A stretch of DNA of 64,000 bases from Bradyrhizobium sp. 1 (GTDB taxonomy: Bacteria > Pseudomonadota > Alphaproteobacteria > Rhizobiales > Xanthobacteraceae). The DNA lies in the NCBI RefSeq assembly GCF_023073315.1, contig NZ_JADPJH010000026.1, positions 216,167 through 280,166 on the forward strand. Reading direction: 5' to 3'. The position numbers were made by a program, and so were the translations under genes. Under the pieces are notes generated by a model. That model worked only from the letters and a program-made list of their open reading frames with translations, did no database searches and had not been told where the DNA came from. How positions within the stretch are numbered: the first letter of the stretch is position 1; each line of letters opens with the position of its first letter. Shown piece by piece: positions 20,144-29,158 of the stretch.

Positions 20144-21481
20144 ATGCTCCGCGCCGAGGATAACAAATTCCTGACCGAGTCGGGCCCTGGGACAGGCATG
20201 GGCGAGTTGCTGCGCCGCTTCTGGATCCCGGTTCTGCTCTCGGAAGAACTCCCCGAGCCCGACGGCGAGCCCAAAAAGATCATCGTTCTCGACGAGGAGC
20301 TGCTCGCCTTTCGCGACTCGCGCGGGGTCGTCGGAATCATCGATCAATATTGCCCGCATCGCGGCGCCAATCTCTGGCTTGGGCGCAATGAGGAATGCGG
20401 CATCCGCTGCGTCTATCACGGCTGGAAGTTCGACACCGACGGCCGATGCGTCGATATGCCGACCTCCTATCCCGATCTCAATGCGAAAGACCTGATCCGC
20501 ATCAAGTCCTATCCGGCGCGCGAATGGGGCGAAATGATCTGGGCCTATATGGGCCCGCTTGAGGCCATGCCCGAGCTGCCCGATCTCGAAATGGCGCTGC
20601 TGCCGGCCTCGCACCGCTACGTCAGCAAGAAATGGCAGGACTGCAACTGGGTGCAGGCGCTGGAAGGCTCGATCGACACCGCGCATTTCACCTTCGCCCA
20701 TCTCTCCTTCGACAAGGAGGAGAACGAGATTCTGAATATCAAGAAGCACTTCGTGAATCCGATCGCGCGGATGTCGAGCGACCACATGCGCTGGATCGCC
20801 GAGGACCCGCGTCCCGTGATCAAGGTCGCCCCGCATGAGGCAGGGCTGACGATTGCCGGCGGCCGGCTCACCGGTGGAGACAACATCTACTGGCGCATCG
20901 CGCAATTCCTGATGCCGTTCCATGCCTATGCGCCGAGCGCGATGCCGGGCGAGAACATCTTTGGTCAGAGCTTCGTGCCCGTGACCGACACCAATTGCTG
21001 GATCTACACCTATGCCTGGAATCCGGAGCGGCCACTGACGCAAGCCGAGCGCGATGCCTTTGATCGCGGCAACGGCGTGATCGCGGAGGTCGACGACAAT
21101 TACGTGCCGCTCCGTCACAAGGGCAACGATTACCTGATCGACCGCAAGCTCCAGCGGACCAGGAGCTATACCGGCATCAAGGGTGTCTCGGAGCAGGACG
21201 CGGCCGTGCAGGACAGTCAGGGCCCGATCGCCGACCGCACCCGCGAGCATCTCGGCCCGACCGATCTCGGCATCATGCATTTCCGGAAAGTCGTGATGGA
21301 GCTGGCGCGCGCGCTCCAGCAGGGCGAGCCGCCGCCGCAGGCCGCGCATCAGGACCGTTACGCGGTGCGCTCCGGCGCCTGCGTCACCAGCAAGGCCAAG
21401 GACCTGCCCGCGGTGATGCTGGAACGCTTTGGCGATGCCGCCGGCTTCGTCGGCCGGCCGCAGATTGCGGCAGCGGAGTAG
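20144..21481 (+). CDS. Rieske-type aromatic ring-hydroxylating oxygenase, large subunit
   Basis: A 445-residue oxygenase alpha subunit. The Rieske [2Fe-2S] ligands are in YCPHRGANL and CVYHGWKF (about residues 69-92). The mononuclear iron site is in IDTAHFTFAH, with the D-x2-H-x4-H arrangement. The N terminus (MLRAEDNKFLTESGPGTGMGELLRRFW) is typical of the phthalate 4,5-dioxygenase / phenoxybenzoate dioxygenase branch, which acts on aryl acids or ethers. No reductase gene is adjacent, so a shared electron donor is implied. The ribosome site GGGAGGA precedes the ATG. The substrate is unassigned. Confidence 0.88.
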   Translation: MLRAEDNKFLTESGPGTGMGELLRRFWIPVLLSEELPEPDGEPKKIIVLDEELLAFRDSRGVVGIIDQYCPHRGANLWLGRNEECGIRCVYHGWKFDTDGRCVDMPTSYPDLNAKDLIRIKSYPAREWGEMIWAYMGPLEAMPELPDLEMALLPASHRYVSKKWQDCNWVQALEGSIDTAHFTFAHLSFDKEENEILNIKKHFVNPIARMSSDHMRWIAEDPRPVIKVAPHEAGLTIAGGRLTGGDNIYWRIAQFLMPFHAYAPSAMPGENIFGQSFVPVTDTNCWIYTYAWNPERPLTQAERDAFDRGNGVIAEVDDNYVPLRHKGNDYLIDRKLQRTRSYTGIKGVSEQDAAVQDSQGPIADRTREHLGPTDLGIMHFRKVVMELARALQQGEPPPQAAHQDRYAVRSGACVTSKAKDLPAVMLERFGDAAGFVGRPQIAAAE

Positions 21482-21484
21482 CGC

Positions 21485-22312
21485 TTGGGGCAATCGCGCA
21501 GCATCATCGCAGTTCTCGCCGTGTCGCTCGTCGCGTCAATCCTGTTGTCGTCGGTTGCCTCCTTTAATGCCAGCCAAGCAGCTCCTGCGCGAAAGATTGC
21601 CAAGCACAGACCGAGGCCGCCAGAGCCGCCGCTCAAGTGCGAGAAGCCAAAATTTCGGATCGTCGTGGATGCCGGGCACACGCCGGATTCCTATGGCGCG
21701 TTGAGCGCGCGCAACGATCCGGAGTTCGGCTTCAATGTCCGTCTTGCGAGACTGATCACGACGAAACTCAAATCCGAAGGCTTTGCCGCAACCCGCCTGC
21801 TCGTCACGGATGGCAAGGCGCGGCCAAGCCTGCTCAAGCGGGTCAGCGCCGCGAATGACGGCCGGGCCGATCTATTCCTGTCGATCCATCACGATTCGGT
21901 GCCGGACAAGCTGCTTGAGACCTGGGAATTCGACGGTGCGCCAAGCTATTTCAGTGACCGGTTCTCAGGCCATTCGCTGTTCGTATCCGAACGCAATCCG
22001 CACTTCGCCACCAGCCTGATGCTGGCCCGGATGATCGGCCGGCAGTTGAGGGATCAGGGCCTGCATTATGCCAGCCAGTACACAATGCCGGTGATGGGCC
22101 GCTACCGGCGCCAATTGCTGGACAAGGATGTCGGCGTCTACCGCTATGACGGGCTCGTCGTGCTGTCGCAGACCCGAAGCGTTGCGGTGCTGCTCGAAGC
22201 CGGCTCCATCATCAACCGCGATGAGGAGATGACGATGAACTCGCCGGAACGGCAGGAGCTGATTGCGGGAGCAGTGGCGGCGGCGGTGGGGGAGTTTTGC
22301 GAGAGGCGGTAG
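21485..22312 (+). CDS. N-acetylmuramoyl-L-alanine amidase (Amidase_3), secreted
   Basis: A 275-residue exported zinc amidase that cleaves the bond between MurNAc and the stem peptide of peptidoglycan. The likely start is a TTG at 21485, three bases after the preceding stop. It gives a signal peptide of about 37 residues. Zinc ligands are in VVDAGH, the glutamate of NDPEFGFN and LSIHHDS; the catalytic glutamate is in VLLEAGS. An LAGS-like ending and the absence of an AMIN domain make it a short form. Its closeness to the Rieske gene suggests co-transcription, with no obvious shared function. Confidence 0.85.
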   Translation: MGQSRSIIAVLAVSLVASILLSSVASFNASQAAPARKIAKHRPRPPEPPLKCEKPKFRIVVDAGHTPDSYGALSARNDPEFGFNVRLARLITTKLKSEGFAATRLLVTDGKARPSLLKRVSAANDGRADLFLSIHHDSVPDKLLETWEFDGAPSYFSDRFSGHSLFVSERNPHFATSLMLARMIGRQLRDQGLHYASQYTMPVMGRYRRQLLDKDVGVYRYDGLVVLSQTRSVAVLLEAGSIINRDEEMTMNSPERQELIAGAVAAAVGEFCERR

Positions 22313-22334
22313 ATTGCGTCCCAACAAAGGGCGT

Positions 22335-22615
22335 CTATGGCCGATGTTCCTGAGCTCCGTGACGAACGTGTAGAATCACGCGTCTTCAGCAGGGTTGATC
22401 GCGTAAAATACGAGATAAGGGTAGCGAACGGTTGGGAACATACGAACACCGGGCTCATCGGTAAGGTGGCCAGCCTCGGGAAAATCCTGGAGTAGGCCAG
22501 CGACCGCCTTGATGCGTTCAATCACAGCAGTTGCGGCCGTACGATTGCGCTCGTGGATATAGGAAAATATCCCGTCGATGTCCGAAAGCGAGCTTTCGGA
22601 CCAGCGCACCCTCAT
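22335..22615 (-). pseudogene. ParE/RelE-family toxin, C terminus lost by a one-base frameshift
   Basis: The intact reading frame (22376-22615) encodes 79 residues of a ParE-type toxin (RWSESSLSDIDGIFSYI, FPEAGHLTDE, RYPYLVFYAI) and stops with TGA right after NPAEDA. If one base is inserted after the alanine codon, the frame continues as VILHVRHGAQEHRP and stops at 22335. That is the ending normally seen in this family. So a single-base deletion (or a sequencing error) removed the final beta strand, which usually carries residues important for toxicity. The toxin is probably inactive while the antitoxin gene is intact. The antitoxin gene overlaps its start by four bases. Confidence 0.8.
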
Positions 22616-22842
22616 GCGCTATAGCGATTGAAGACAGCGGCGACAGCCTCGTCGCTCGCCAGCCGTCCCTCGCGCATATCCTGCAAACCCCGGCGTACGG
22701 CATTTCGTTCGTCGTCGCTGAGCCGATAGATGCCGAGATGCCTGTTCTCGATGTCGGTCAGCGATCGCATCAGTTCTTCCTGGGCCTCTTCGGGCCAGGC
22801 CGATACGCGTTCCAACAGGATTTCGAGCGCTTCCTTAGTCAT
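22612..22842 (-). CDS. Antitoxin of the ParE-type module
   Basis: A 76-residue acidic protein with two helical parts: an N-terminal amphipathic segment (ALEILLERVSAWPEEAQEELMRSL) and a C-terminal YRLSDDERNAVRRGLQDMREG segment typical of small antitoxins paired with ParE toxins in alphaproteobacteria. It overlaps the toxin start by four bases (ATGA), the usual coupling. It would neutralise the toxin and repress its own promoter. Confidence 0.75.
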   Translation of the reverse strand: MTKEALEILLERVSAWPEEAQEELMRSLTDIENRHLGIYRLSDDERNAVRRGLQDMREGRLASDEAVAAVFNRYSA

Positions 22843-22880
22843 CTCACGATATTAGCAGATAATGGGGGAACGTGCACGCC

Positions 22881-24491
22881 CTACAGCGGCCCCCCCCGAT
22901 ATTCCCTGTTCGCCAAGCTCGCTTCCTCCAGATCCAGATCCCGCTCGATCCGCCGCCGCGTCTCGTCCGTGATCTGGCCGTCGCGCAGGAGGTCGTGGAT
23001 GAACTTGCGTTCGGCGGCGATCAGCTCGCGGGTCAGCGCGGTGCCGGCGGCGGAGACGTCATGGTTGGCGGGATCGAGCGAGTCCGGTAGCTGGTTGACG
23101 CGGATGTCGTGGCGGGCGCGCAGCAGCCCCATCACCTCGTTGGAGACTTCCTTTTCCGCGGTCAGCGCGTCCAGCGATTTCAGCGCGGCATCGAGCGCCT
23201 GGCGGCGCGCGGCGATCTCGGCCTCGTGCTCGGCGACATGCTCGTTGCGGCCGGCTTCCGCGACGCCGAGCCAGCGCACCACCGGCGGCAGCGTCAGTCC
23301 GACGCCGATCAGCGTAACGAAGATGACCCCGAACGCGACGAACAGGATCAGGTCGCGATAGGGAAAGGCATCGCCATCGGGCAGCGTGAACGGCAGCGCC
23401 AGCGCGGCCGCCAGTGACACCGCGCCGCGCACGCCGGTGAAGGCGAGCACGAACGGCCATTGCCAGGGCGGCGATGGATCGCGCTCGCGCAGCGACTTGC
23501 TGAGGATCCGCGGCAAATAGGTCGCGGGATAAAGCCAGACGAAACGCGCGATCACGATGATCGCCAGCACCACGGCGGTCGCGATCAGGATGTCGTCAAG
23601 CGGGAACGCCTTCGACTTCTCGTAGAGCGCCCGCATCTGGAAGCCGGTGAGCAGGAACAGCAGGCCCTCGATCAGGTAGATGATGAGGTCCCAGAAGAAG
23701 ATGCCTTGCAGGCGCGTCGCCGACGAGATCAGGAGCGGGCCGTTCCAGCTGACATAGAGGCCACAGGCCACGGTTGCGATCACGCCGGAGCCGCCGACAT
23801 GTTCGGGCAGCCAATAAGAGACGAAAGGCGTGATCAGCGACAGCGTCAGCTCGACCTGCTGATCCCGCGCCCATTTGCGCAGACGCAGGGAGAGCCAGCC
23901 GACGCCGATGCCGAAGGCAATCTCGCCGGCGACGATCAAGGCAAACTCGCCGGCCGCGAGCGGCAGCGAGAAATGACCGACCGTGATGGCAGCGAGCGCG
24001 AAGCGGTAGAGGATCAGCGCGGTGGCGTCATTGGCGAGCCCTTCGCCTTCGAGGATGACGAGGAGCCGGCGCGGCAAGTTGAGCCGGCGCGCGATCGCAA
24101 GCGGCGCCACCACGTCGGGCGGCGCGACGATGGCGCCGAGCAGGAAGCCGATGGTCCAGGGCAGGCCGATCAGATAATGCGTGGCCGCCGCCACCAGCGC
24201 CGCGGTGAAAATCACCGCGCCGACCGCGAGCAGCACGATCGGGCGCAGATTGTTCCTGAACTCCCGCCAACTCATGGCGACGCTCGCCGAGTAGATCAGT
24301 GGCGGCAGCACCATCAGCAGCACCAGCTCCGGCGGCAGTTCCACCGGCGGCATGCCCGGCACGAAGGCGAGGCCGACGCCGGCCAGCATCAGCAGAATGG
24401 CCGGCGCGACGCTGAAGCGGCGGGCGACAAGCGCGGTGCCCGCCAGGACAGTGAGCAGAATGAGAAAGGTCTGAAATTTCGCTGCGATCAT
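22881..24491 (-). CDS. CPA1-family Na+/H+ antiporter
   Basis: A 536-residue protein with about 12 membrane helices followed by a soluble tail of about 130 residues. The ion-binding motif region GAIVAPPDVVAPLAIARRLNLP contains the ND/PD-type aspartate of CPA1 exchangers, and AFTGVRGAVSLAAALALP is the conserved second half motif. It exchanges cytoplasmic Na+ or K+ for protons. The ATG at 24491 starts directly before the first hydrophobic helix; the longer frame to 24602 adds an unlikely arginine-rich leader. The beta-lactamase gene ends 46 bases upstream on the same strand. Confidence 0.88.
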   Translation of the reverse strand: MIAAKFQTFLILLTVLAGTALVARRFSVAPAILLMLAGVGLAFVPGMPPVELPPELVLLMVLPPLIYSASVAMSWREFRNNLRPIVLLAVGAVIFTAALVAAATHYLIGLPWTIGFLLGAIVAPPDVVAPLAIARRLNLPRRLLVILEGEGLANDATALILYRFALAAITVGHFSLPLAAGEFALIVAGEIAFGIGVGWLSLRLRKWARDQQVELTLSLITPFVSYWLPEHVGGSGVIATVACGLYVSWNGPLLISSATRLQGIFFWDLIIYLIEGLLFLLTGFQMRALYEKSKAFPLDDILIATAVVLAIIVIARFVWLYPATYLPRILSKSLRERDPSPPWQWPFVLAFTGVRGAVSLAAALALPFTLPDGDAFPYRDLILFVAFGVIFVTLIGVGLTLPPVVRWLGVAEAGRNEHVAEHEAEIAARRQALDAALKSLDALTAEKEVSNEVMGLLRARHDIRVNQLPDSLDPANHDVSAAGTALTRELIAAERKFIHDLLRDGQITDETRRRIERDLDLEEASLANREYRGGPL

Positions 24492-24537
24492 GACCTGTCT
24501 TGGCCCGGAAGCAGCCAAGAGGTCAATGCGGCGCGCC

Positions 24538-25395
24538 TCATGCCAGATGGTCGGCCACCATGCGCCCGATGCGTGCGAATGCGGCCTCGATCTGTGCCGC
24601 ACTCGGCGTGCCGCCCTGGGTATAGGCTGTGATCAGAATCGGCGTACCGGGCTTCGGCCAGACCACGGCGATATCGCCCGATGCGTCCTTGCCGTTGTTG
24701 CCGGTCTTGTCGCCGATGGTCCAGCCTGCCGGCAGGCCGCCGCGCAGACGGTTCGCGCCGGTCTTGCAGCCGACCAACCATTCGGTGAGCTGGGCACGCG
24801 AGGCCGCCGACAGCGCTTCGCCCGTCACCAGCCGCTTCAGATTGCTCGCCATCGCTGCTGGCGTCGTCGTGTCGTGGGGATCGCCGGGCGCCGAGCGATT
24901 GAGCTCGGGTTCGTTGTGGTCGAGCCGCGATGTGGTGTCGCCGAGCGATCGCCAGAATGCGGTGAGTGCGGCGGGGCCGCCGATCCGCGCCAGCAGCAGA
25001 TTGGCGCAAGTGTTGTCGCTGAGCTCGACGATCGCCTTGCACATGTCGGTGACCGATATCGCGCCGGCCGAAAGATTCTGCTTCGCGACCGGTGCGTACT
25101 CCAGCAGGTCGGCCTTGCCGTAAGGGATCATGCTCGCAAGCTGCTCCTCGCCGCGATCGACCCGTGCCAGCACGCAGGCCGCGAGTGACGCCTTGAATGT
25201 CGAGCACATCACGAAGCGTTCGTCGGCACGCCATGCGAGCTTTGCGCCGGTTGCGAGATTCTCGGCATAGAGGCCGATCCGTCCGCCGCTTTCGCGTTCG
25301 TAGGTTTCGAGTTCAGGCGGCGCGTCTGCCGCGAGCGCGGGAGAGGCGGCCATCCAGCAGAGCGAGGCAAGCAGGGAGCGGCGGTCGAGCAGCAT
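24538..25395 (-). CDS. bla: Class A beta-lactamase
   Basis: A 285-residue serine beta-lactamase exported to the periplasm. All class A motifs are visible: S65-T-F-K68 (the SxxK), S126-D-N128, E162 in NEPELN (the omega-loop base) and K230-T-G232. The N terminus, LLDRRSLLASLCWMAASPALA, carries a twin-arginine-like pair and a cleavage site after ALA, so Tat export is possible. A cysteine precedes the active serine, but there is no partner at the usual position after KTG. The ATG at 25395 is chosen over a long unlikely leader. No ampR-like regulator is adjacent. Confidence 0.9.
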   Translation of the reverse strand: MLLDRRSLLASLCWMAASPALAADAPPELETYERESGGRIGLYAENLATGAKLAWRADERFVMCSTFKASLAACVLARVDRGEEQLASMIPYGKADLLEYAPVAKQNLSAGAISVTDMCKAIVELSDNTCANLLLARIGGPAALTAFWRSLGDTTSRLDHNEPELNRSAPGDPHDTTTPAAMASNLKRLVTGEALSAASRAQLTEWLVGCKTGANRLRGGLPAGWTIGDKTGNNGKDASGDIAVVWPKPGTPILITAYTQGGTPSAAQIEAAFARIGRMVADHLA

Positions 25396-25411
25396 GGGGG
25401 ACTTTCCTTTC

Positions 25412-25555
25412 TTCGCCTCTCCCCGCTTGCGGGGAGAGGCCGACGCGCGAAAGCGCGGCGGGTGAGGGGGACTCTCCGCGAGTCCAACTGTCACTGTGTT
25501 TGCGGAAGCAGCCCCTCACCCCAACCCTCTCCCCATAAGAACGGGGAGAGGGAGG
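25412..25555. repeat. Dispersed hairpin repeat, family B, full copy
   Basis: About 144 bp. The left hairpin GCCTCTCCCCG/CGGGGAGAGGC (25415-25440) and a right CCCTCTCCCC...GGGGAGAGGG hairpin flank a GTGAGGGG...CCCCTCAC pair. It fills the gap between the NTF2-like gene and the beta-lactamase start. Confidence 0.75.
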
Positions 25556-25571
25556 CTAACGGAGCGCCCCC

Positions 25572-25946
25572 TCACTCCCTCAAATCATATCGATACGATT
25601 TCGACACGATCTGCCAGCCGTCAGCCAGCTTCATCGCCACCAGATAATCCGTGAAGAAACGTGGCGGCAACTGGCACCGAACCTTGATGAAGGCGGTCTT
25701 GTCGTCGGAACGGTCGATGGTGACGATGAAATCCTCGCGCGGCTTGCCTTCGGCCTTGCCGGAGGGGCGCTTGCGCACGCGGTCGAGCCAATCGGGTACG
25801 GTCAGTACCTGAAGCTCGCCCTTCTCGACCCAGCGCAGATCGGCAGAGGGATGGAAGATGGCGCCGAGCTTTTCGGCGTCGCCCTCGTAGAGCCCGTCGA
25901 AATAGGATTGCACGACGGCTTCGACGCTCGAACGGTTCTGGCTCAT
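25572..25946 (-). CDS. NTF2-like / putative lumazine-binding fold protein
   Basis: A 124-residue small protein of the NTF2/SnoaL-like superfamily: an N-terminal helix pair (SSVEAVVQSYFDGLYEGDAEKLGAIFHPSADLRWVE) followed by curved beta strands ending in LADGWQIVSKSYRYD. Members serve as isomerases, ligand binders or accessory domains. No catalytic residues can be assigned. It is divergent from a GFA-family gene. Confidence 0.75.
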   Translation of the reverse strand: MSQNRSSVEAVVQSYFDGLYEGDAEKLGAIFHPSADLRWVEKGELQVLTVPDWLDRVRKRPSGKAEGKPREDFIVTIDRSDDKTAFIKVRCQLPPRFFTDYLVAMKLADGWQIVSKSYRYDLRE

Positions 25947-26040
25947 GGGTCATCCCTTTGCATGATGGCGCGGGTGGAACTTAGTCGTACACATCGAAAT
26001 GCGCTATGGGTGTGCCAGCCATTTGCGCGAAGGCTTTGCC

Positions 26041-26469
26041 ATGACCGGATCAGAAAATTCGAACGCTCGTATCCTCACCGGCGAATGCTATTGCCGCGCC
26101 GTGCGCTACGAGGTGGCGGATGAGTTCTCCTATGCGATGAACTGCCACTGCTCGAACTGCCGCCGCACCACCGGCTCCGCCTTCAAGCCGTTCGCCGGGA
26201 TCCCGCAGGACAAGCTCCGTATCGTCCATGGTGAGGATCAGCGCCTCATCTACGGCGACGACACCACCCATGACGCGCACTGCGCCCGCTGCGGCTCGCT
26301 GCTTTATTCCCGGGTGCGCGAGGGAAAATGGGTCCATGTCGCCATGGGAACCCTGGTCGAAGCCCCCTCGATCCGGCCGAGTGCCCATATTTTCGTGGGC
26401 TCGAAGGCGCCCTGGCACGAGATCGCGGACAATCTGCCGCAGCACCGGGGGCATGTCGGGGATACCTAG
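26041..26469 (+). CDS. GFA-family zinc protein (CENP-V/GFA domain)
   Basis: A 142-residue protein with the GFA zinc fold: the cysteines of GECYCRAVRYE and MNCHCSNCRRTTGS bind one zinc, and those of HCARCGSLLYSR complete the second site. The family is named for glutathione-dependent formaldehyde activation, but most members, including probably this one, have no proven activity. The ATG at 26041 fits the start of the domain. A 165-base gap follows before the caspase-like gene. Confidence 0.85.
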   Translation: MTGSENSNARILTGECYCRAVRYEVADEFSYAMNCHCSNCRRTTGSAFKPFAGIPQDKLRIVHGEDQRLIYGDDTTHDAHCARCGSLLYSRVREGKWVHVAMGTLVEAPSIRPSAHIFVGSKAPWHEIADNLPQHRGHVGDT

Positions 26470-26634
26470 GGGAATCCGGTCCGGCCCCGCCTTTGCCGGC
26501 GAACCGCGGCCGTTCTGGTGCGACATACAAAAGGGGGCTTTCGGCTGGTCGCCGGCGCCCCTTGGTGACCTCCATCACAAGCGCCGCTGGCCGGTCCTGC
26601 TAAAGCTGCTCAAAGAATTTTCGGAAATCGTGTC

Positions 26635-28449
26635 ATGCGCAATTTATTCAGACTTTGCCCGCTTCTCCTCGCCGCCGCGCTGCTGTTCGGCGCCGGGCCC
26701 GCATTCGCAGGAAAGCGCGTCGCGCTGGTGATCGCCAACTCGGCCTATCAGCACGCGCCGTCGCTGACGAACCCCGTCAACGACGGCTCGGTGATGGCGA
26801 AGACGCTGAAGGATGCCGGCTTCGACATTGTCGATTCCCGGCACGATCTGTCGGCCCTGGATACGCGGCGCGTGCTGCGCGAATTCGCCGATACAACCCG
26901 CGATGCCGACATCGCGGTGGTCTACTATGCCGGCCACGGCATCGAGGTCGAAGGCTCTAACTATCTGATCCCTGTCGACGCCAAGCTCGAGCGCGACACC
27001 GACGTATATGACGAGGCGCTTTCCCTTGATCGCGTCCTGGTCGCGGTCGAGCCGGCAAAACAGCTTCGCCTGGTGATCCTCGATGCCTGCCGTGACAATC
27101 CGTTCGGCCGAACCATGAAGCGCACGCTTGCCTCGCGCGGCATCGGCCGTGGTCTGGCCCAGGTCGAGCCGACCAGCTCCAACACGCTGATTGCCTATTC
27201 GGCCAAGGCCGGCTTCACGGCGCAGGATGGCGACGGCGCCAACAGCCCGTTCACGATCGCGCTGTCGAAGCATCTGACGACACCGGGTCTCGACGTCCGC
27301 CGCGCCTTCGGTTTCGTGCGCGACGACGTGCTCAAATCGACCGCCAACAAGCAGGAGCCGTTCGTGTACGGCTCGCTCGGCGGCGAAGACGTCCCGCTGG
27401 TGCCGGTCAAAATGGTGGCTGCAGCACCAGTGGCGCCAGTGGCGAACCCGCAGGCCGATATCCGCCGCGACTACGAGCTCGCGCTTCAGGTCGGCAACAG
27501 GGCGGCGTGGGATGCGTTCCTCGCCCAGCATCCCGACGGTTTCTATGCGAGCCTTGCCAAGCTTCAGGTCGAAAAAATCGGCGCCGAGCAGGCCCACGCT
27601 GTGGCGACGGAGAAGGCGAAACAGGCCGAGGCCGAGCGAGATCGTCTCGCCGCGGTCGGCGCGCAGAAGGATGCCCAGGCCAAGGCTGCAGCCGATGCGA
27701 AAGCCGCCGAACAGGTGCAGGTTGCCGCGCAGAAGGCCAAGGAGCAGGCGCAGCAGCAGGCGGCTGCCGCCGAACAGCAGCGCGTCAATCTCGCCGCCGC
27801 CGCACCGAGCACTGCGCCGGCTAGCACGGCGAGCCCCGCCAGCACCAACGTCGCGTCGCTGACGCCGGCCACTGCGCCGGCCGATCTCAGCCGCTCGATG
27901 CAGACTGAGCTCAGTCGCGTCGGCTGCTTCTCAGGGCAGGCAGACGGTAACTGGAATACATCCTCGCAGCGGTCGCTGTCACAGTTTAACCGCTATGCCG
28001 GCACCAAGCTCGACGTGAAGGTCGCGAGCACCGACGCGCTCGATGCGGTCAAGGCCAAGCCGTCACGCGTCTGCCCCCTGGTTTGCGAGCACGGCTTCAA
28101 GGCTGACGGTGACAAGTGCAGCAAGATCGTCTGCCGTGATGGCTACGCGATCAACGACGACAATGAGTGCGAAAAGCAGCGTGCGGCCAAGCCGGCGAAG
28201 CCTGCGACTGCGAAACGTGACGATAGCGAGGACCGTCCTGCACGGCAGCGCCGTCAGGCTGGCGGCGCGGCAGGTGGTTATGGCGCCGCTGCCGGCATTG
28301 CTGCCGCCGCGGGCGTCAGTCGGCCTTCGGGCGGAGGGCAGCTGTTCTGCAACAGCGCCGGCTGCCGTCCGGTCAACCGCGGTTGCCATCTCGAATTTCG
28401 CGGCGGCGGCGGCCCCGGCAATGATGCCAATGCCGAGGTGTGTCACTAG
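26635..28449 (+). CDS. Secreted caspase-family (peptidase C14) protein
   Basis: A 604-residue exported protein. The signal peptide ends at about residue 25 (AFAG). The caspase p20-like domain (26-250) has the catalytic pair H101 in YYAGHG and C152 in LDACRDNP. An alanine/glutamine-rich probable coiled coil spans about 310-385. A peptidoglycan-binding-like segment (MQTELSRVGCFSG...SLSQFNRYAG) follows, then a cysteine-rich stretch (VCPLVCEHG, KIVCRDGY) and a glycine-rich end with two more cysteine pairs. Such proteins are widespread in Bradyrhizobium, and their targets are unknown. It stands alone with its own promoter region. Confidence 0.88.
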   Translation: MRNLFRLCPLLLAAALLFGAGPAFAGKRVALVIANSAYQHAPSLTNPVNDGSVMAKTLKDAGFDIVDSRHDLSALDTRRVLREFADTTRDADIAVVYYAGHGIEVEGSNYLIPVDAKLERDTDVYDEALSLDRVLVAVEPAKQLRLVILDACRDNPFGRTMKRTLASRGIGRGLAQVEPTSSNTLIAYSAKAGFTAQDGDGANSPFTIALSKHLTTPGLDVRRAFGFVRDDVLKSTANKQEPFVYGSLGGEDVPLVPVKMVAAAPVAPVANPQADIRRDYELALQVGNRAAWDAFLAQHPDGFYASLAKLQVEKIGAEQAHAVATEKAKQAEAERDRLAAVGAQKDAQAKAAADAKAAEQVQVAAQKAKEQAQQQAAAAEQQRVNLAAAAPSTAPASTASPASTNVASLTPATAPADLSRSMQTELSRVGCFSGQADGNWNTSSQRSLSQFNRYAGTKLDVKVASTDALDAVKAKPSRVCPLVCEHGFKADGDKCSKIVCRDGYAINDDNECEKQRAAKPAKPATAKRDDSEDRPARQRRQAGGAAGGYGAAAGIAAAAGVSRPSGGGQLFCNSAGCRPVNRGCHLEFRGGGGPGNDANAEVCH

Positions 28450-28464
28450 GCCCGGGACCGCAGA

Positions 28465-29151
28465 TTAGTTCGAAATCGCGCTCGCAGCGATGTTCACGGT
28501 CAGCGCCAGCAAGGCCGTGTTGTAGATGAAGGACACGATGCCGTGCGCCGTTGCCGTGCGGCGGATGATTTTGTCGGAGATGCCGACATCGGAGACCTGC
28601 GCGGTCATGCCGATCACGAACGAGAAATAGACGAAGTCCCAATAGTCGCAGTGATCTTCCTTGTCGCCGCTCGGGAACTGCAATCCGCCGGTCGGGTCGC
28701 GGTAATAATCATGGGCGTAATTCAGCGCGAAAGTCGTGTGCACGGCAGCCCAGGATAGCGCGATGGTGGTTATGGCGATGGTCAGTTCCGCGGCGCCGCG
28801 GTGAGCGCCAAGCTCCGAGACGATCGCTGCGATACTCGCAAACGCGCCGATCGCCGTCACCAGCAGGATCACGAAGCGGCCGTCGTCCTGCATCGCGGCT
28901 GCGCGGCGGATGTGATGGTGGTCGTTGCACAGCATCATCGTGTAGACCAGCACGAGATAGACCGCGATCAGGGCGTCCCAGCCGAACAAGAGCCGGGTCA
29001 CCAGCCGGTGCGAGCCGGGGACGAGCAGGCAGACCAGGATGCCGGCGCCGAGCGAGATAAACGTCCGCGGCCGGGCGTAAATCAGCCGCACCGGCCGCGA
29101 CATCTTGCGGAAGCGGGCGAGGGCAGGATCTTCTTTGTCGCCGCCCGCCAT
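28465..29151 (-). CDS. DUF1345 family membrane protein
   Basis: A 228-residue inner-membrane protein with about five helices. The conserved segments ALNYAHDYYRD, DYWDFVYFSFVIGMTAQVSDV and IRRTATAHGIVSFIYNTALLAL are the family signature. The function is unknown. The ATG at 29151 lies seven bases after the ispA stop, so it is the second gene of an ispA operon. The open frame extends further upstream inside ispA, but that part is a shadow. Confidence 0.82.
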   Translation of the reverse strand: MAGGDKEDPALARFRKMSRPVRLIYARPRTFISLGAGILVCLLVPGSHRLVTRLLFGWDALIAVYLVLVYTMMLCNDHHHIRRAAAMQDDGRFVILLVTAIGAFASIAAIVSELGAHRGAAELTIAITTIALSWAAVHTTFALNYAHDYYRDPTGGLQFPSGDKEDHCDYWDFVYFSFVIGMTAQVSDVGISDKIIRRTATAHGIVSFIYNTALLALTVNIAASAISN

Positions 29152-29158
29152 CGCGCGG

